Source of the DNA: Pseudomonas duriflava
GTDB lineage: Bacteria > Pseudomonadota > Gammaproteobacteria > Pseudomonadales > Pseudomonadaceae
Assembly (NCBI RefSeq): GCF_007830155.1
Contig: NZ_VLKY01000011.1
Coordinates: 62,001-126,000 of the forward strand
Length of the DNA stretch: 64,000 nt
Reading direction: 5' to 3'
Shown piece by piece: positions 27,121 to 36,809 of the stretch. The translations under genes were made by a program, and so were the position numbers. The notes beneath the pieces are model-generated. The model was not told the origin of the DNA. It searched no databases and saw nothing but the letters and a program-made list of their open reading frames with translations. Every line of letters starts with the position of its first letter. Within the stretch, counting starts at the first letter, position 1.

Positions 27121-28100
27121 ATACTACCGTAACTCCGGCTGTGACCAAGCGCAGCAGTAGCGTATCTGGCCTCGGCACTTACCTGGGACTAGCAGGCGCC
27201 TTGCTCGCCATGATTGTGCTGTTCTCTGCAATGAGCAGTCATTTTCTGTCTTATAACACCTTCACGATGCTGGCTAACCAGATTCCGGATCTGATGGTGT
27301 TGTCGGTGGGGATGACTTTAATCCTTATCATCGGCGGTATCGATTTGTCCGTGGGTTCGGTGGTGGCGCTGGCGGCATCGGTCGTCAGTGTTGCAACATT
27401 AAATTGGGGTTGGGGCATCTTCCCATCAGCTGCCTTGGGCATGCTTTGCGCCGCGCTGGCCGGTACCGTGACCGGCACCGTAACCGTGGCATGGCGGATT
27501 CCATCTTTTATTGTCTCCCTGGGCGTGCTCGAAATGGCACGAGGATTGGCCTATCAGCTGACCGACTCACGCACAGCCTATATTGGTGACGTCTACGGCT
27601 GGCTGTCTACACCGTTTGCCTTCGGGATATCGCCGTCCTTTATCCTGGCGCTCTTGGTGATCGTGATCGCTCACGCCTTGCTGACCCGCAGTGTGTTTGG
27701 CCGTTACCTTGTTGCTATTGGCACCAACGAGGAGGCAGTGCGCCTCGCAGGTATCAACCCTAAGCCGTACAAAGTCCTGGTGTTTGCCCTGATGGGGCTG
27801 CTGGCGGGGCTAGCGGCATTGTTTCAAGTGTCGCGTCTGGAAGCGGCTGATCCTAATGCGGGTGCGGGCCTCGAATTGCAGGTTATCGCAGCAGTGGTAA
27901 TTGGCGGAACCAGCCTTATGGGGGGGCGCGGTTCGGTTATCAGCACCTTCTTTGGCGTCTTGATTATCTCGGTATTGGCAGCAGGCCTAGCCCAGATTGG
28001 GGCCAGTGAGCCGACTAAGCGCATCATCACCGGTGCAGTGATCGTGGTTGCCGTGGTGCTCGATACCTACCGCAGCCACCGTGCCAAGCGCCGAGGCTAA
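27117..28100 (+). CDS. rbsC: Ribose ABC transporter, permease
   Basis: 327 residues, inner-membrane permease with about eight to ten hydrophobic segments, beginning with YLGLAGALLAMIVLFSAM. The family motif GGIDLSVGSVVALAASVV (near 80-97) and the C-terminal IGGTSLMGGRGSV (coupling to the ATPase) are present. It forms the transmembrane channel for ribose. Start overlaps the rbsA stop (ATGA), indicating translational coupling. Confidence 0.96.
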   Translation: MNTTVTPAVTKRSSSVSGLGTYLGLAGALLAMIVLFSAMSSHFLSYNTFTMLANQIPDLMVLSVGMTLILIIGGIDLSVGSVVALAASVVSVATLNWGWGIFPSAALGMLCAALAGTVTGTVTVAWRIPSFIVSLGVLEMARGLAYQLTDSRTAYIGDVYGWLSTPFAFGISPSFILALLVIVIAHALLTRSVFGRYLVAIGTNEEAVRLAGINPKPYKVLVFALMGLLAGLAALFQVSRLEAADPNAGAGLELQVIAAVVIGGTSLMGGRGSVISTFFGVLIISVLAAGLAQIGASEPTKRIITGAVIVVAVVLDTYRSHRAKRRG

Positions 28101-28102
28101 GC

Positions 28103-29119
28103 ATGGCAACTATCAAGGACGTCGCGGCGCTGGCCGGCATTTCCTATACCACAGTGTCGCATGTGCTCAATGGTACTCGTCCCGTCAGCCCCGAGGCGCG
28201 GGCTAAGATCGAAGCGGCTATCGTCCAGCTGGGCTACGTCCCTAGCGGGGTAGCCCGCTCGCTCAAGGCCAAGGCAACCAGTACCATTGGATTACTCGTA
28301 CCCAACGGCAGCAACCCGTACTTCGCAGAGCTGGCGCGAGGCATTGAAGATCACTGCGAGCGTAACGGTTACAGTGTTATCCTCTGTAATTCCGACGATG
28401 ACAACATCAAGCAGCGCCGTTACCTGCGTGTACTCCTGGAGCGACGTATCGATGGATTGATTGTGGCAACCGTCGGTGGCGATAGTGAGTTCGCCCAGGC
28501 GTTGGCCGCGGTCAAGGTTCCAATGGTACTGGTAGACCGTCCACTGGAAGGCGTCGAGGCCGATCTTGTACAGATCGATCATGAGGCGGGTGGCTATCTG
28601 GCGACCCGGCATTTGCTGGAGTTAGGCCATTGTCGTATCGCCTGTGTAGGCGGTCCTGCCGAGACCTTAGTAGCTCAGCAGCGTCTGGCTGGATATTGCC
28701 GGGCAATGAGCGAAGCAGGGCAAAGCACTCAGCCGCAGTGGTTACTCAACACCGAATTTACCAGCGCCGCTGGCTACACGGCTGCGGTGCGCTTGTTGGA
28801 AGAAGCCCCCCCCACCGCAATTTTTGCCGGAAACGACATGATTGGAATCGGGGTTCTGCGTGCCGCCGCTGAGCGTGGTCTACGTGTTCCGCACGATTTG
28901 TCAGTGATCGGTTTCGATGATATTGCTGTGAGCCGCTACCTTTATCCAGCATTGAGCACGGTAGGGCAGTCGATTCTGCAGCTGGGCGAGCGCGCTGCTG
29001 CGCAGCTTCTGGCTCGACTTGAGCAGCGGCGCCACACTCCACCCAACCATACCGTGGTGGCTCCAACCCTTGTGGTGCGTGAGTCCACCGCGGCTATCGA
29101 ATTGAGCGAGAATTCATAA
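28103..29119 (+). CDS. rbsR: Ribose operon repressor, LacI family
   Basis: 338 residues. N-terminal helix-turn-helix TIKDVAALAGISYTTVSHVL at residues 3-22 and hinge VARSLKAKATSTIGLLVPN, followed by a periplasmic-binding-like effector domain (NPYFAELARGIEDHCE, VGGPAETLVAQQRLAGYCRA, FAGNDMIGIGVLRAA). It is inside the ribose operon, 2 nt after rbsC, so its own expression rises with the operon. Its probable operator is CGCAAACGTTTGCG before rbsB. Confidence 0.94.
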   Translation: MATIKDVAALAGISYTTVSHVLNGTRPVSPEARAKIEAAIVQLGYVPSGVARSLKAKATSTIGLLVPNGSNPYFAELARGIEDHCERNGYSVILCNSDDDNIKQRRYLRVLLERRIDGLIVATVGGDSEFAQALAAVKVPMVLVDRPLEGVEADLVQIDHEAGGYLATRHLLELGHCRIACVGGPAETLVAQQRLAGYCRAMSEAGQSTQPQWLLNTEFTSAAGYTAAVRLLEEAPPTAIFAGNDMIGIGVLRAAAERGLRVPHDLSVIGFDDIAVSRYLYPALSTVGQSILQLGERAAAQLLARLEQRRHTPPNHTVVAPTLVVRESTAAIELSENS

Positions 29120-29120
29120 G

Positions 29121-30029
29121 ATGCAAGCAAAGATTGTTGTCGTGGGAAGTCTGAACATGGACTTGGTAGTACGGACTCCACGTTTACCTGTAGGGGGCGA
29201 GACTCTGGCTGGGCACAGTTTCGTCACCGCACCCGGCGGTAAGGGTGCTAATCAGGCCGTAGCGTGCGCCCGGCTGGGTGCACAGGTCAGCATGATCGGC
29301 TGTATCGGCCACGACGCCTATGGCGAAGAGCTGCGCAGCGGTCTTGAAGCCGAAGGTATCGAATGTTCAGCCGTCGAATCTATGCCCGGCGTACCGACTG
29401 GCACCGCCTCTATTCTGGTTGATGACAAAGGGCAGAATTGCATCGTAATCGTCGCTGGCGGCAATGGTGAGCTGTCTCCGGAGCACCTGACCCGATACGA
29501 CGCGACGCTTCAGGCGGCTGATGTAGTCATCGCCCAGCTGGAAGTGCCGGTTGCAACGGTCGAGAAAACCCTGACACGCGCCCATGAGTTGGGTAAGACC
29601 GTTATCTTGAACCCTGCGCCCGCTGTCGGTCCGCTACCGGCACAGTGGTACGGCTATGTGGATTACCTAGTGCCTAATGAGAGTGAAGCCAGCCTCTTAA
29701 CCGGTATTGAGGTCAACTCGCAGGAGACGGCCGCTCAGGCTGCACAGAAGTTACTTGATGCAGGCACCAAACGTGTTCTGCTGACAATGGGTTCGCAGGG
29801 TGTGTTCTACAAGGATACCGAGCGCCAACAGCACTTCCCGGCGCAAGTCGTTCAGGCTGTTGATACCACAGCGGCTGGCGATACGTTTGTTGGTGGTTTT
29901 GCCACAGCCTTAGGCGAAGGCTTGCCGCTGGAGGAGGCCGTCCGCCTGGGCCAGCAGGCTGCCGCGCTATCCGTTACCCGTGCCGGTGCGCAACCCTCCA
30001 TTCCCTATCGCCGCGAATTGAAGTTCTAA
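29121..30029 (+). CDS. rbsK: Ribokinase
   Basis: 302 residues, PfkB-family sugar kinase. N-terminal [20 protein letters not shown] and [18 protein letters not shown] bind the sugar; the C-terminal motif [18 protein letters not shown] carries the catalytic Asp and anion hole. It phosphorylates imported ribose to ribose-5-phosphate for the pentose phosphate pathway. The start is 1 nt after the rbsR stop. Confidence 0.97.
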   Translation: MQAKIVVVGSLNMDLVVRTPRLPVGGETLAGHSFVTAPGGKGANQAVACARLGAQVSMIGCIGHDAYGEELRSGLEAEGIECSAVESMPGVPTGTASILVDDKGQNCIVIVAGGNGELSPEHLTRYDATLQAADVVIAQLEVPVATVEKTLTRAHELGKTVILNPAPAVGPLPAQWYGYVDYLVPNESEASLLTGIEVNSQETAAQAAQKLLDAGTKRVLLTMGSQGVFYKDTERQQHFPAQVVQAVDTTAAGDTFVGGFATALGEGLPLEEAVRLGQQAAALSVTRAGAQPSIPYRRELKF

Positions 30030-30037
30030 GGGCGCTT

Positions 30038-30442
30038 ATGAAAAAGACACCTCTGCTTAATAGTGCGCTGTCCCGCGTGATTGCCAGTCTCGGCCATGGT
30101 GACGTCATTGCTATCGGTGATGCCGGTATGCCGGTCCCGCCTGGCGTGGAATGTATTGATCTGGCCGTGACCCACGGGGTGCCTGACTTCGCTACTACGC
30201 TGCGTGTCATCTTGAGCGAGATGAATGTTGAGTCTCATGTGCTGGCAGAGGAGACCGTTGCCCAACAGCCGCCAGCCCTGGCGGAAATTCAGCGACTAAG
30301 CGCTGCGGGTGAGTTAGGTAAGCGTCAATTAGTCACTCATGAAGAGCTCAAGGCTTTGTGCAAAAAAGCCCGCGTGCAAGTCCGTACGGGTGAGTGCCAT
30401 CCTTACACCAATATCGCGCTGATTGCTGGCGTTACCTTTTAG
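30038..30442 (+). CDS. rbsD: D-ribose pyranase
   Basis: 134 residues, RbsD/FucU mutarotase family. It converts beta-ribopyranose to the furanose form used by ribokinase. Family motifs: N-terminal [40 protein letters not shown] and the C-terminal [19 protein letters not shown]. Last gene of the ribose operon, 8 nt after rbsK. Confidence 0.97.
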   Translation: MKKTPLLNSALSRVIASLGHGDVIAIGDAGMPVPPGVECIDLAVTHGVPDFATTLRVILSEMNVESHVLAEETVAQQPPALAEIQRLSAAGELGKRQLVTHEELKALCKKARVQVRTGECHPYTNIALIAGVTF

Positions 30443-30452
30443 AGGAGACCCT

Positions 30453-30470
30453 GCGAGCTGTTCAGCTCGC
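30453..30470 (+). terminator. Hairpin after rbsD
   Basis: GCGAGCTG and CAGCTCGC form an 8-bp stem with a 2-nt loop, 10 nt after the rbsD stop; outer CCCTG/CAGGG arms may extend it. No T tract follows, so a transcription end here is only likely by position. Confidence 0.4.
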
Positions 30471-30709
30471 TTCCAGGGCCATACCTGGCGCAAGACATGC
30501 TTTCTTGCTCCATTAAATTGTATCTTTCAGCATGATGCGCCTGACAGCTGAACTTTTTGTTAGGGTGTTTGCCCATGATCTGTCGGGACACCGTTTAATC
30601 TTTTACGAAGGCAGAATGCTACTTTTTTCCTCGCCGACTTTAAGAAATTGCGTAGGGAAACGATCTATTATGGAACGGCTATATGTAGAGCCGATTGCCG
30701 AGCCTTCTG

Positions 30710-32242
30710 ATGCCCAACCCGCCACGCTCCCGAAGAGATCTTCAGCATTTACGTATACAGCGTCAGGCGTTAGCCTTTTTAGCTCTTGTAATCGTAGCCA
30801 TCCTTACTGTAGGAGGATGGCAGAGCTGGACAGGTTACAGGCAGTACCTCGAAATGGGCGAGGTGAACTCCGAAAATCTTGCCCGCGCTGCGGCTCAGCA
30901 TGCTGAAGATGCGATCAAGGAGCTTGAAGCTTTTTCGTTTGGCATGATTGAGCGCCTGGAATCATATGGGCTGGATAATGTAGATAAGCCGAGAATGCAG
31001 CGGCTCTTTAAGAATCAAGCCCGCGTCATGAGTCAGATCCATGGCATATTTATCTATGACCAGGAGGGAAACTGGCTAATAGCTGATAAGGATACGATTC
31101 CGCCTAACGCCAACAGCGTGGATCGTGAGTACTTCATCTATCACAAGTCACACCATAACGATCATAAATTGCATATCGGCCCCGTCATTAAAAGCCGCTC
31201 AACAGGTGACCTGGTCATTCCTGTCTCCAGACGCATTAACAACCCAGACGGAAGTTTCGCGGGCGTTTTTCTAGTGACGCTTTATGTAGATTATTTCATT
31301 AAATTTTATGAAAGCTTTCGCCTGGACGAACAAGGGATCTTTGTTATTGCCCTACGGGATGGCACCGTTCTGGCCCGCCGCCCCTTCGTCGAAAAGATGA
31401 TCGGTACAAGTTTGGCGAAAGGCGAAATCTATACCAAGCATTTGCCTTATGCGCTTTCGGGTACTGCTCATATCACGTCAGTAGTCGATCAAGTACAAAG
31501 GGTAAACAGCTATAGACAGCTGGAGCGTTATCCCGTGGTTGTGCAGGCAGGCCTGTCGCGGCAGGCTGTTCTGGCGCCGTGGTATCAGGACCTTTACAGG
31601 TCAGCTGTCGTCGTGGCTGTTGTTATCCTGGCCCTGTTGTTTTTTGGTAGTGTACTGCTTCGTCAGATCCGCTTTGGTATAGCGGCGGAGAAGGAGCTGC
31701 GGCAGGCACATGCCGCGTTAGAAACGCTTGCCTTACAAGACAGCCTGACGGGGCTGGCCAATCGGCGGCATCTGGACGCCGTACTCCTTCTCGAAATAAG
31801 CCGGGCGCGTCGTACGCACACTCCGCTCGGTCTGGTCATGATTGATATCGATCATTTCAAGCGCTACAACGATCTCTACGGACACCCTGCCGGTGATGCT
31901 TGTATCAAGACAGTGAGCGATGCCGTCAAAGCTTCTGTCAGGCGAGCAGGCGACCTGGCGGTGAGGTACGGGGGGGAAGAGATCATGGTCCTGCTTCCAG
32001 GATCAGACGAAGTAGGTACCTATCAGGTTGCAGAAAATATTGCCGAGGCTATTCGTGAGCTCCGCATCGTGCACGCCGGTAGTGAGCATGGATACGTTAC
32101 TATCAGTATAGGTACATACACATACTCGCCTAGCGAAAAAGGACTTACTCCCAACATACTGATAAAAGCTGCCGACGAAGCACTTTATGCAGCCAAGGAG
32201 CAGGGCCGAAACCGCATACATCCTTCCCTATGCTTGCTGTGA
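30710..32242 (+). CDS. Membrane diguanylate cyclase with Cache-like sensor
   Basis: 510 residues from ATG at 30710; a TTG five codons earlier is possible and neither start has a strong ribosome binding site. TM1 is ALAFLALVIVAILTVGGW, an extracytoplasmic Cache/PDC-like domain covers about 50-290 (SQIHGIFIYDQEGNWLIADK, SVDREYFIYHKSH), and TM2 is AVVVAVVILALLFFGSVLL. The C-terminal GGDEF domain has DSLTGLANRRHLD and DIDHFKRYND; the active site reads RYGGEEI, with Ile in place of the usual Phe, a tolerated position. An RxxD inhibitory site (RAGD) is present five residues before. Likely converts an external signal to c-di-GMP. Confidence 0.9.
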   Translation: MPNPPRSRRDLQHLRIQRQALAFLALVIVAILTVGGWQSWTGYRQYLEMGEVNSENLARAAAQHAEDAIKELEAFSFGMIERLESYGLDNVDKPRMQRLFKNQARVMSQIHGIFIYDQEGNWLIADKDTIPPNANSVDREYFIYHKSHHNDHKLHIGPVIKSRSTGDLVIPVSRRINNPDGSFAGVFLVTLYVDYFIKFYESFRLDEQGIFVIALRDGTVLARRPFVEKMIGTSLAKGEIYTKHLPYALSGTAHITSVVDQVQRVNSYRQLERYPVVVQAGLSRQAVLAPWYQDLYRSAVVVAVVILALLFFGSVLLRQIRFGIAAEKELRQAHAALETLALQDSLTGLANRRHLDAVLLLEISRARRTHTPLGLVMIDIDHFKRYNDLYGHPAGDACIKTVSDAVKASVRRAGDLAVRYGGEEIMVLLPGSDEVGTYQVAENIAEAIRELRIVHAGSEHGYVTISIGTYTYSPSEKGLTPNILIKAADEALYAAKEQGRNRIHPSLCLL

Positions 32243-32372
32243 GTTAATGGTGTCTATGTGATCTCGACGCGGTGAGATGTTGTTTTAACAACTATTAACG
32301 TGAAGTCATGCTGCGTTGGGCTCATCGAGTCGCTTTTACCGCAGCGGCAGTAGGGTTTTGTTAGGATTGGAC

Positions 32373-32406
32373 CATACGAAGGGACATTAGCCCGTCCCTT
32401 CGTATG
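32373..32406. terminator. Long hairpin between convergent cyclase and glucosidase genes
   Basis: CATACGAAGGGAC (32373-32385) and GTCCCTTCGTATG (32394-32406) form a perfect 13-bp stem with an 8-nt loop, 17 nt from the end of the glucosidase gene. There is no T tract, but position between convergent genes suggests a shared end of transcription. Confidence 0.55.
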
Positions 32407-32423
32407 TCTGGCAGTTGGATGTA

Positions 32424-35066
32424 CTAACGCGGTTGGAGTAACAGCGCTACCAGTGCGCTCCAGCCTGTCTGGTGAGAGGCTCCCAGACCTCGTCCCGTCT
32501 CGCCATGAAAATACTCATGGAACAGCACCAGATCCCGACTGGCCGGATCGTTCTGCAATTGCGGATAGGCCGACATGCTAGGTCGATTTCCTTCTTCATC
32601 CTTAAGAAACAGGCGCGTGAGCCGTTGGCTAAGGCTGTTGGCTACATCTTCCAACGAGGCCAGTTGGCCTGAGCCGGTCGGGTACTCTACTGAGAAATTA
32701 CTGGCGTAGTAACGAGCGAACTCGTGCAGCGATTCAATCAACATGTAATTGATCGGCATCCACAGTGGACCGCGCCAGTTTGAATTACCGCCGTACAAAC
32801 GCGAATCGGATTCCGCAGGTTGATAACGTGCACTAATCAGGCTCCCGTCCGACTGGCGCATTTCAAAGGGCGATTCGGCATGCGCCTTGGACATAGAACG
32901 AATACCGAATTCAGAGAGAAATTCGCTTTCGTCAAGCATACGAGTAAGCAGATTCTTGGTGCGCTCACTACGAAGAAGGGCAAGCAGAAACCGGTTGCCT
33001 TGGCCAGGTTCGGTCCAGCGCGAAACCAATTTTGCCAGGTCCGGACGGTAGCGTAGGAAGCTGCGCAGGCGGCCATACAAACCGGGCAAGTCCTCGTATT
33101 CCCGCTGCTCCAGAACCTGTACGGCAAAAAGCGGAATAAGTCCTACAACGGAGCGCAGCCGCAAGGGCTCACACGTGTTATCAGGGCGGTGCAGCACGTC
33201 ATAAAAGAACTCGTCCTGTTCGTCCCACAAGCCGTCGTGACGTTCTTCGCCCGAATTAATCGCTCCTGCGATGTGCAAGAAGTGTTCGAAGAACCGTACA
33301 CCCATATCGACATACACGGGGTTTTCCTTGGCTAGCTCCAGGGCCATACGCATCATGTCCAAAGCATAAGCGGCCATCCAGGCCGTGCCGTCTGCCTGAT
33401 CCAGGTGATAACCGGGCGGCAGTTTGGCTGAGCGATCAAACACCCCGATGTTGTCGAGGCCTAGAAAGCCGCCCTGAAAGAGGTTACGGCCTTCAGCATC
33501 CTTACGGTTCACCCACCAGGAAAAGTTGAGCAGCAGTTTATGGAAGACGCGCTCCAGGAATTGGCGATCACCCTTGCCGGTAAGAGACTTGTCTTGCTGA
33601 TAGACACGCCAGGTAGCCCAGGCATGTACAGGAGGATTGGAGTCCTCGAAATTCCACTCATAGGCCGGTAACTGGCCATTGGAGTGCATGAAGCGGTCCT
33701 TGACCAGCAGGAGTAACTGCCGTTTGGCAAAGCCAGGGTCAATAAGAGCATAGGCAACGGCCTGGAAGGCCAGATCCCATGAGGCATACCAGGGGTATTC
33801 CCACTTGTCTGGCATGGACACGATGTCAAAGTTGACCAGGTGACGCCACTGACCGTTACGGATGTGGTTACGTACCTCAGGCGGCGCAGGCAAGTTGGGG
33901 TCGCCGTTCAGCCAGCGGTTCACCTCAAAATAATAGAGCTGCTTGGACCAGAGCAAACCGGCAATCGCCTGCCGTTGAACGTTGCGTTCATCCTCATGGG
34001 TAATGTTGCGTTGCAGTTCGGCAAAGTAGGCGTCTGCCTCTGCGCGGCGCTCTGCAATAACGGCGTCGGCCTCGACCGGCCCAGCTTCCTTGGGAGCCAG
34101 ACGCAAGTACACCTGTGCGCGTCCTTCGCCAGGAAGGTCGAGTACAAAATGAGCCGCAACCTTGGTTCCTTCATCGCGGCGAACGGCGTCGGCCACACCG
34201 TCCACAACGTAATCATTGATCCCATCCTTGAAAGGCCCCGTTACATCGTCACGGCCTTCAAGTTTTTGAACATTAGTCTCGTTGGAGCAGAACAACCATT
34301 CATGGGAGGAGTCCCCCCAGGCTGTTGCCCATTGATCGTGCCAGTCATAATTGGTAGCAAGAACATGGCCGTCATCTTGTAGTGCCAAGTGCGCCCGTTT
34401 CGGTGAGCCCGTCCAAGACCAGGTATTTCGTGTCCAGAGATGCGGTAGAACATGCAGCCGCCCAGGCTCGGCCGAACGGTTTTCAACGGTTACCCGCATA
34501 ATGATGTCATCAGGAGTATTTTTGGCGTACTCAACGGTGACATCAAAATAGCGATTGTCGTTGAACACACCTGTATCGAGAATTTCATACTCGGCATCTC
34601 CCAGTCCGCGCCGAGCGTTTTCTTCTACTAGATCGGCATAGGGAAACGCGGCATGTGGATATTTATAAAGCATGCGCATATAGGCATGGCTGGGAACACC
34701 ATCCAGATAGAAATACAACTCCTTGACGTCTTCGCCGTGATTACCTTCGGCGTTAGTCAGGCCAAATAGGCGCTCCTTAAGAAACGGGTCACGACCATTC
34801 CATAGCCCCAACGCCAGGCACCATTGCTGGGCTCTGTCAGAAAAGCCTGCCAGTCCATCTTCACCCCAACGGTACGCGCGACTGCGGGCATGGTCATGAG
34901 GAAAATAGCTCCAGGCATCACCTGAGGCGCTATAGTCTTCACGTACAGTTGCCCATTGCCGCTCGCTTAGATACGGACCCCATTTTCGCCAATGATCGGC
35001 TTCAGGCCCGGCGAGCCGCTGACCCTCAATGGTATTCAGAATGCCGGGTGCGGGATGTGTCGTCAT
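32424..35066 (-). CDS. GH63/MGH1-like glucosidase
   Basis: 880 residues from ATG at 35066 (GAAGGAGAGACA upstream); a longer ORF adds 21 residues without a ribosome binding site. No signal peptide is visible, so it is probably cytoplasmic. The C-terminal two thirds form an (alpha/alpha)6 barrel of the GH63 mannosyl-oligosaccharide glucosidase type: YASWDLAFQAVAYALIDPGF, FLGLDNIGVFDRS, ADGTAWMAAYALDMMRMALE and the family motif GNSNWRGPLWMPINYMLIES. Bacterial members cleave alpha-glucosides such as glucosylglycerate or related compatible solutes; the substrate here is not known. A LacI-type palindrome lies about 220 nt upstream. Confidence 0.88.
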   Translation of the reverse strand: MTTHPAPGILNTIEGQRLAGPEADHWRKWGPYLSERQWATVREDYSASGDAWSYFPHDHARSRAYRWGEDGLAGFSDRAQQWCLALGLWNGRDPFLKERLFGLTNAEGNHGEDVKELYFYLDGVPSHAYMRMLYKYPHAAFPYADLVEENARRGLGDAEYEILDTGVFNDNRYFDVTVEYAKNTPDDIIMRVTVENRSAEPGRLHVLPHLWTRNTWSWTGSPKRAHLALQDDGHVLATNYDWHDQWATAWGDSSHEWLFCSNETNVQKLEGRDDVTGPFKDGINDYVVDGVADAVRRDEGTKVAAHFVLDLPGEGRAQVYLRLAPKEAGPVEADAVIAERRAEADAYFAELQRNITHEDERNVQRQAIAGLLWSKQLYYFEVNRWLNGDPNLPAPPEVRNHIRNGQWRHLVNFDIVSMPDKWEYPWYASWDLAFQAVAYALIDPGFAKRQLLLLVKDRFMHSNGQLPAYEWNFEDSNPPVHAWATWRVYQQDKSLTGKGDRQFLERVFHKLLLNFSWWVNRKDAEGRNLFQGGFLGLDNIGVFDRSAKLPPGYHLDQADGTAWMAAYALDMMRMALELAKENPVYVDMGVRFFEHFLHIAGAINSGEERHDGLWDEQDEFFYDVLHRPDNTCEPLRLRSVVGLIPLFAVQVLEQREYEDLPGLYGRLRSFLRYRPDLAKLVSRWTEPGQGNRFLLALLRSERTKNLLTRMLDESEFLSEFGIRSMSKAHAESPFEMRQSDGSLISARYQPAESDSRLYGGNSNWRGPLWMPINYMLIESLHEFARYYASNFSVEYPTGSGQLASLEDVANSLSQRLTRLFLKDEEGNRPSMSAYPQLQNDPASRDLVLFHEYFHGETGRGLGASHQTGWSALVALLLQPR

Positions 35067-35519
35067 TGTCTCTCCTTCGGTGGGTCTGTATCTACATAGA
35101 CACCTCGATCCCGCAGGATTCAAACCCAAGGGCCATGGTTATAGGAAAAGCCCTATCCCCATGCTCGAAGTATGAAAGGATCGAACATTCTACTCAGGTT
35201 TAGGTTCAGGCTCGTGCTTGGCAGTGGCGGGGCGGGTTACGCCTGAAACAAGCCATTTTCTCCAGCGTAGTTGATAACAGATAGAAACGTTTCTAGGCCC
35301 TTTTTTTCACCATGGTGCGTGCATGCCTCCATGCGCGCTGTTTTAGTGCTTTATAGGTGAGAGTGCTGGCTGAGTGATTGAGCCGCCAGTTGCACGTTTA
35401 TGCTTATGTAAACCGAATGGTAGAAAAGGTTAGAGGAAGCGGAGGGAGAAGGTGTACCCGCCTTTGCAGGTACGTTTGATGAGCCGCGCCAGCGATTTCT
35501 GGCGGCGCGGCTGAAAAGA
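35067..35519. other. Intergenic region before glucosidase, with LacI-type site
   Basis: 453 bp without a supported gene. It contains the 14-bp palindrome at 35282-35295 and a GC-rich inverted repeat AGCCGCGCC...GGCGCGGCT (about 35484-35514), just after the Tsx-like gene stop on the minus strand, probably its terminator although no T tract follows. Confidence 0.5.
35282..35295. promoter_or_regulatory. LacI-family-type operator before glucosidase
   Basis: TAGAAACGTTTCTA is a perfect 14-bp palindrome with central ACGT, the form of LacI/GalR (including FruR/Cra-like) operators. It is followed by a T-rich run. Its arms differ from the ribose operator (CGCAAACGTTTGCG), so a regulator other than RbsR is expected; none is encoded next to it. 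Confidence 0.55.
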
Positions 35520-36329
35520 TCAGAAGTGATACTTGACCATTAGGCTGGCAGTATTCTGGTCCGTCGTGCCTACAAAGTTCTCGCTGACGTAGCCCCCATC
35601 CTTGATACCGTACTTGTTCTTCCAATAGTCGTATTCGAACCCGACATATAAGTGCTTGGCTTCCAGATTCAACGCCTTACCAAGGTCATAGGACACTTGC
35701 GGATTGAAATGCAGATTGGCATGGTAGTCTCCCTTGTTGTTGACTACCCAGTCCATGTATCCATCAATCAGGATATCCGAGCGGCCGACGGGAATGGTGT
35801 AGGACCAAGCTGGTGTAACCTGCCAGGCACCGGAAGGAGTTGTCGTGCCGTCAGGCTTGCGGTAGTAGATGTTTACTTGGAAATAATCGAAGCCGGGAAT
35901 CTTTAAATCGAAGCCAGGACCGATCAGGTAGTTACGATTATCCCGAGTACCACTGCCATCGTTCTGGTCGTATTCGAGAGTTGCCGCTAGCAATACATCA
36001 CTGATCGGCCCAAAAGACAGGTCCGTACCGGAAAGCTTGCCAAAGGATAGCCGCGGGCTGAACTCACCGTAGAAGCCATGGTTGCCATCGGAATCCGTAG
36101 CACCGCTGTTAAACCAGATGCTATCTACAAAAAGAAAAACATCGCCCCATGTCCAATTGCTCGCATGCTCAAACGTCACGGTCTGCTGAATGGCGGGATC
36201 AATGCGAAAGTTCTGGCCATACAGGTAAGTCAGACTCTCGCCATGCCACAGCATTGGACTTTCAGCCATGGCGTGCCCAGTCGCCAGCAGGCTTGCGGCC
36301 AAGGTTAATGAGGAAACGGTACGGCTCAT
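35520..36329 (-). CDS. Tsx-like outer-membrane channel protein
   Basis: 269 residues from ATG at 36329, preceded by AGGAGCACCTTTG; an upstream TTG start would lengthen the signal peptide and is not preferred. The signal peptide ends near GHAMAES. The mature protein reads as a beta-barrel with alternating aromatic strands (LTYLYGQNFRIDPAIQQTVT, VFLFVDSIWFN) and ends in Phe (LMVKYHF), the outer-membrane insertion signal. It matches the nucleoside-specific channel Tsx/OmpK family. Likely transports nucleosides or other small solutes. Confidence 0.82.
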   Translation of the reverse strand: MSRTVSSLTLAASLLATGHAMAESPMLWHGESLTYLYGQNFRIDPAIQQTVTFEHASNWTWGDVFLFVDSIWFNSGATDSDGNHGFYGEFSPRLSFGKLSGTDLSFGPISDVLLAATLEYDQNDGSGTRDNRNYLIGPGFDLKIPGFDYFQVNIYYRKPDGTTTPSGAWQVTPAWSYTIPVGRSDILIDGYMDWVVNNKGDYHANLHFNPQVSYDLGKALNLEAKHLYVGFEYDYWKNKYGIKDGGYVSENFVGTTDQNTASLMVKYHF

Positions 36330-36809
36330 CAAAGGTGCTCCTGATTTCAAATTGAACCTGGCGGATTGGTCAGGTTTCTAGTGTTGGCTTTTAGCAATAT
36401 CCACGCCAAGCGAGACGGCTTCTGGGCAGAGTAAGCGCTTGATAGAAGAGGCATCTGAGGCGGGCTAACAGGTACTGGTGAAAAAGCCGGGCATTCTATA
36501 GAGCGCGCTTGGCAATCAACAGTGTTTTTAATAAGGGTATTTAGTGGAGGGACAGGCGTTATGTGCTAGGCCGGCGGACAGCTAGACCCGGATTTGGAAG
36601 ATCCATACGCCTGCGGGCTCGATAACGTCTTACCAAAGAGAGGTTCTTGAAATCCGACGGATCATAACTATCTAAGCCAAACGTTTTGTCGCATTGAGCG
36701 TCTAATTACGATCCATACTTCATGCTCATGCCGGGTATTGCTGTTCCGGTGTAGAACCTCATCTGTCAATGCAGGCAATGCCCGTGTTGTAATTCAAGAG
36801 GAAAGCTCC
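36330..36809. other. Divergent intergenic region, Tsx-like gene and EF-G
   Basis: 480 bp separating two divergent genes. No supported gene or RNA is seen; it should carry both promoters. A short AAACGTTT palindrome is at about 36680-36687, too short to call an operator. Confidence 0.5.
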
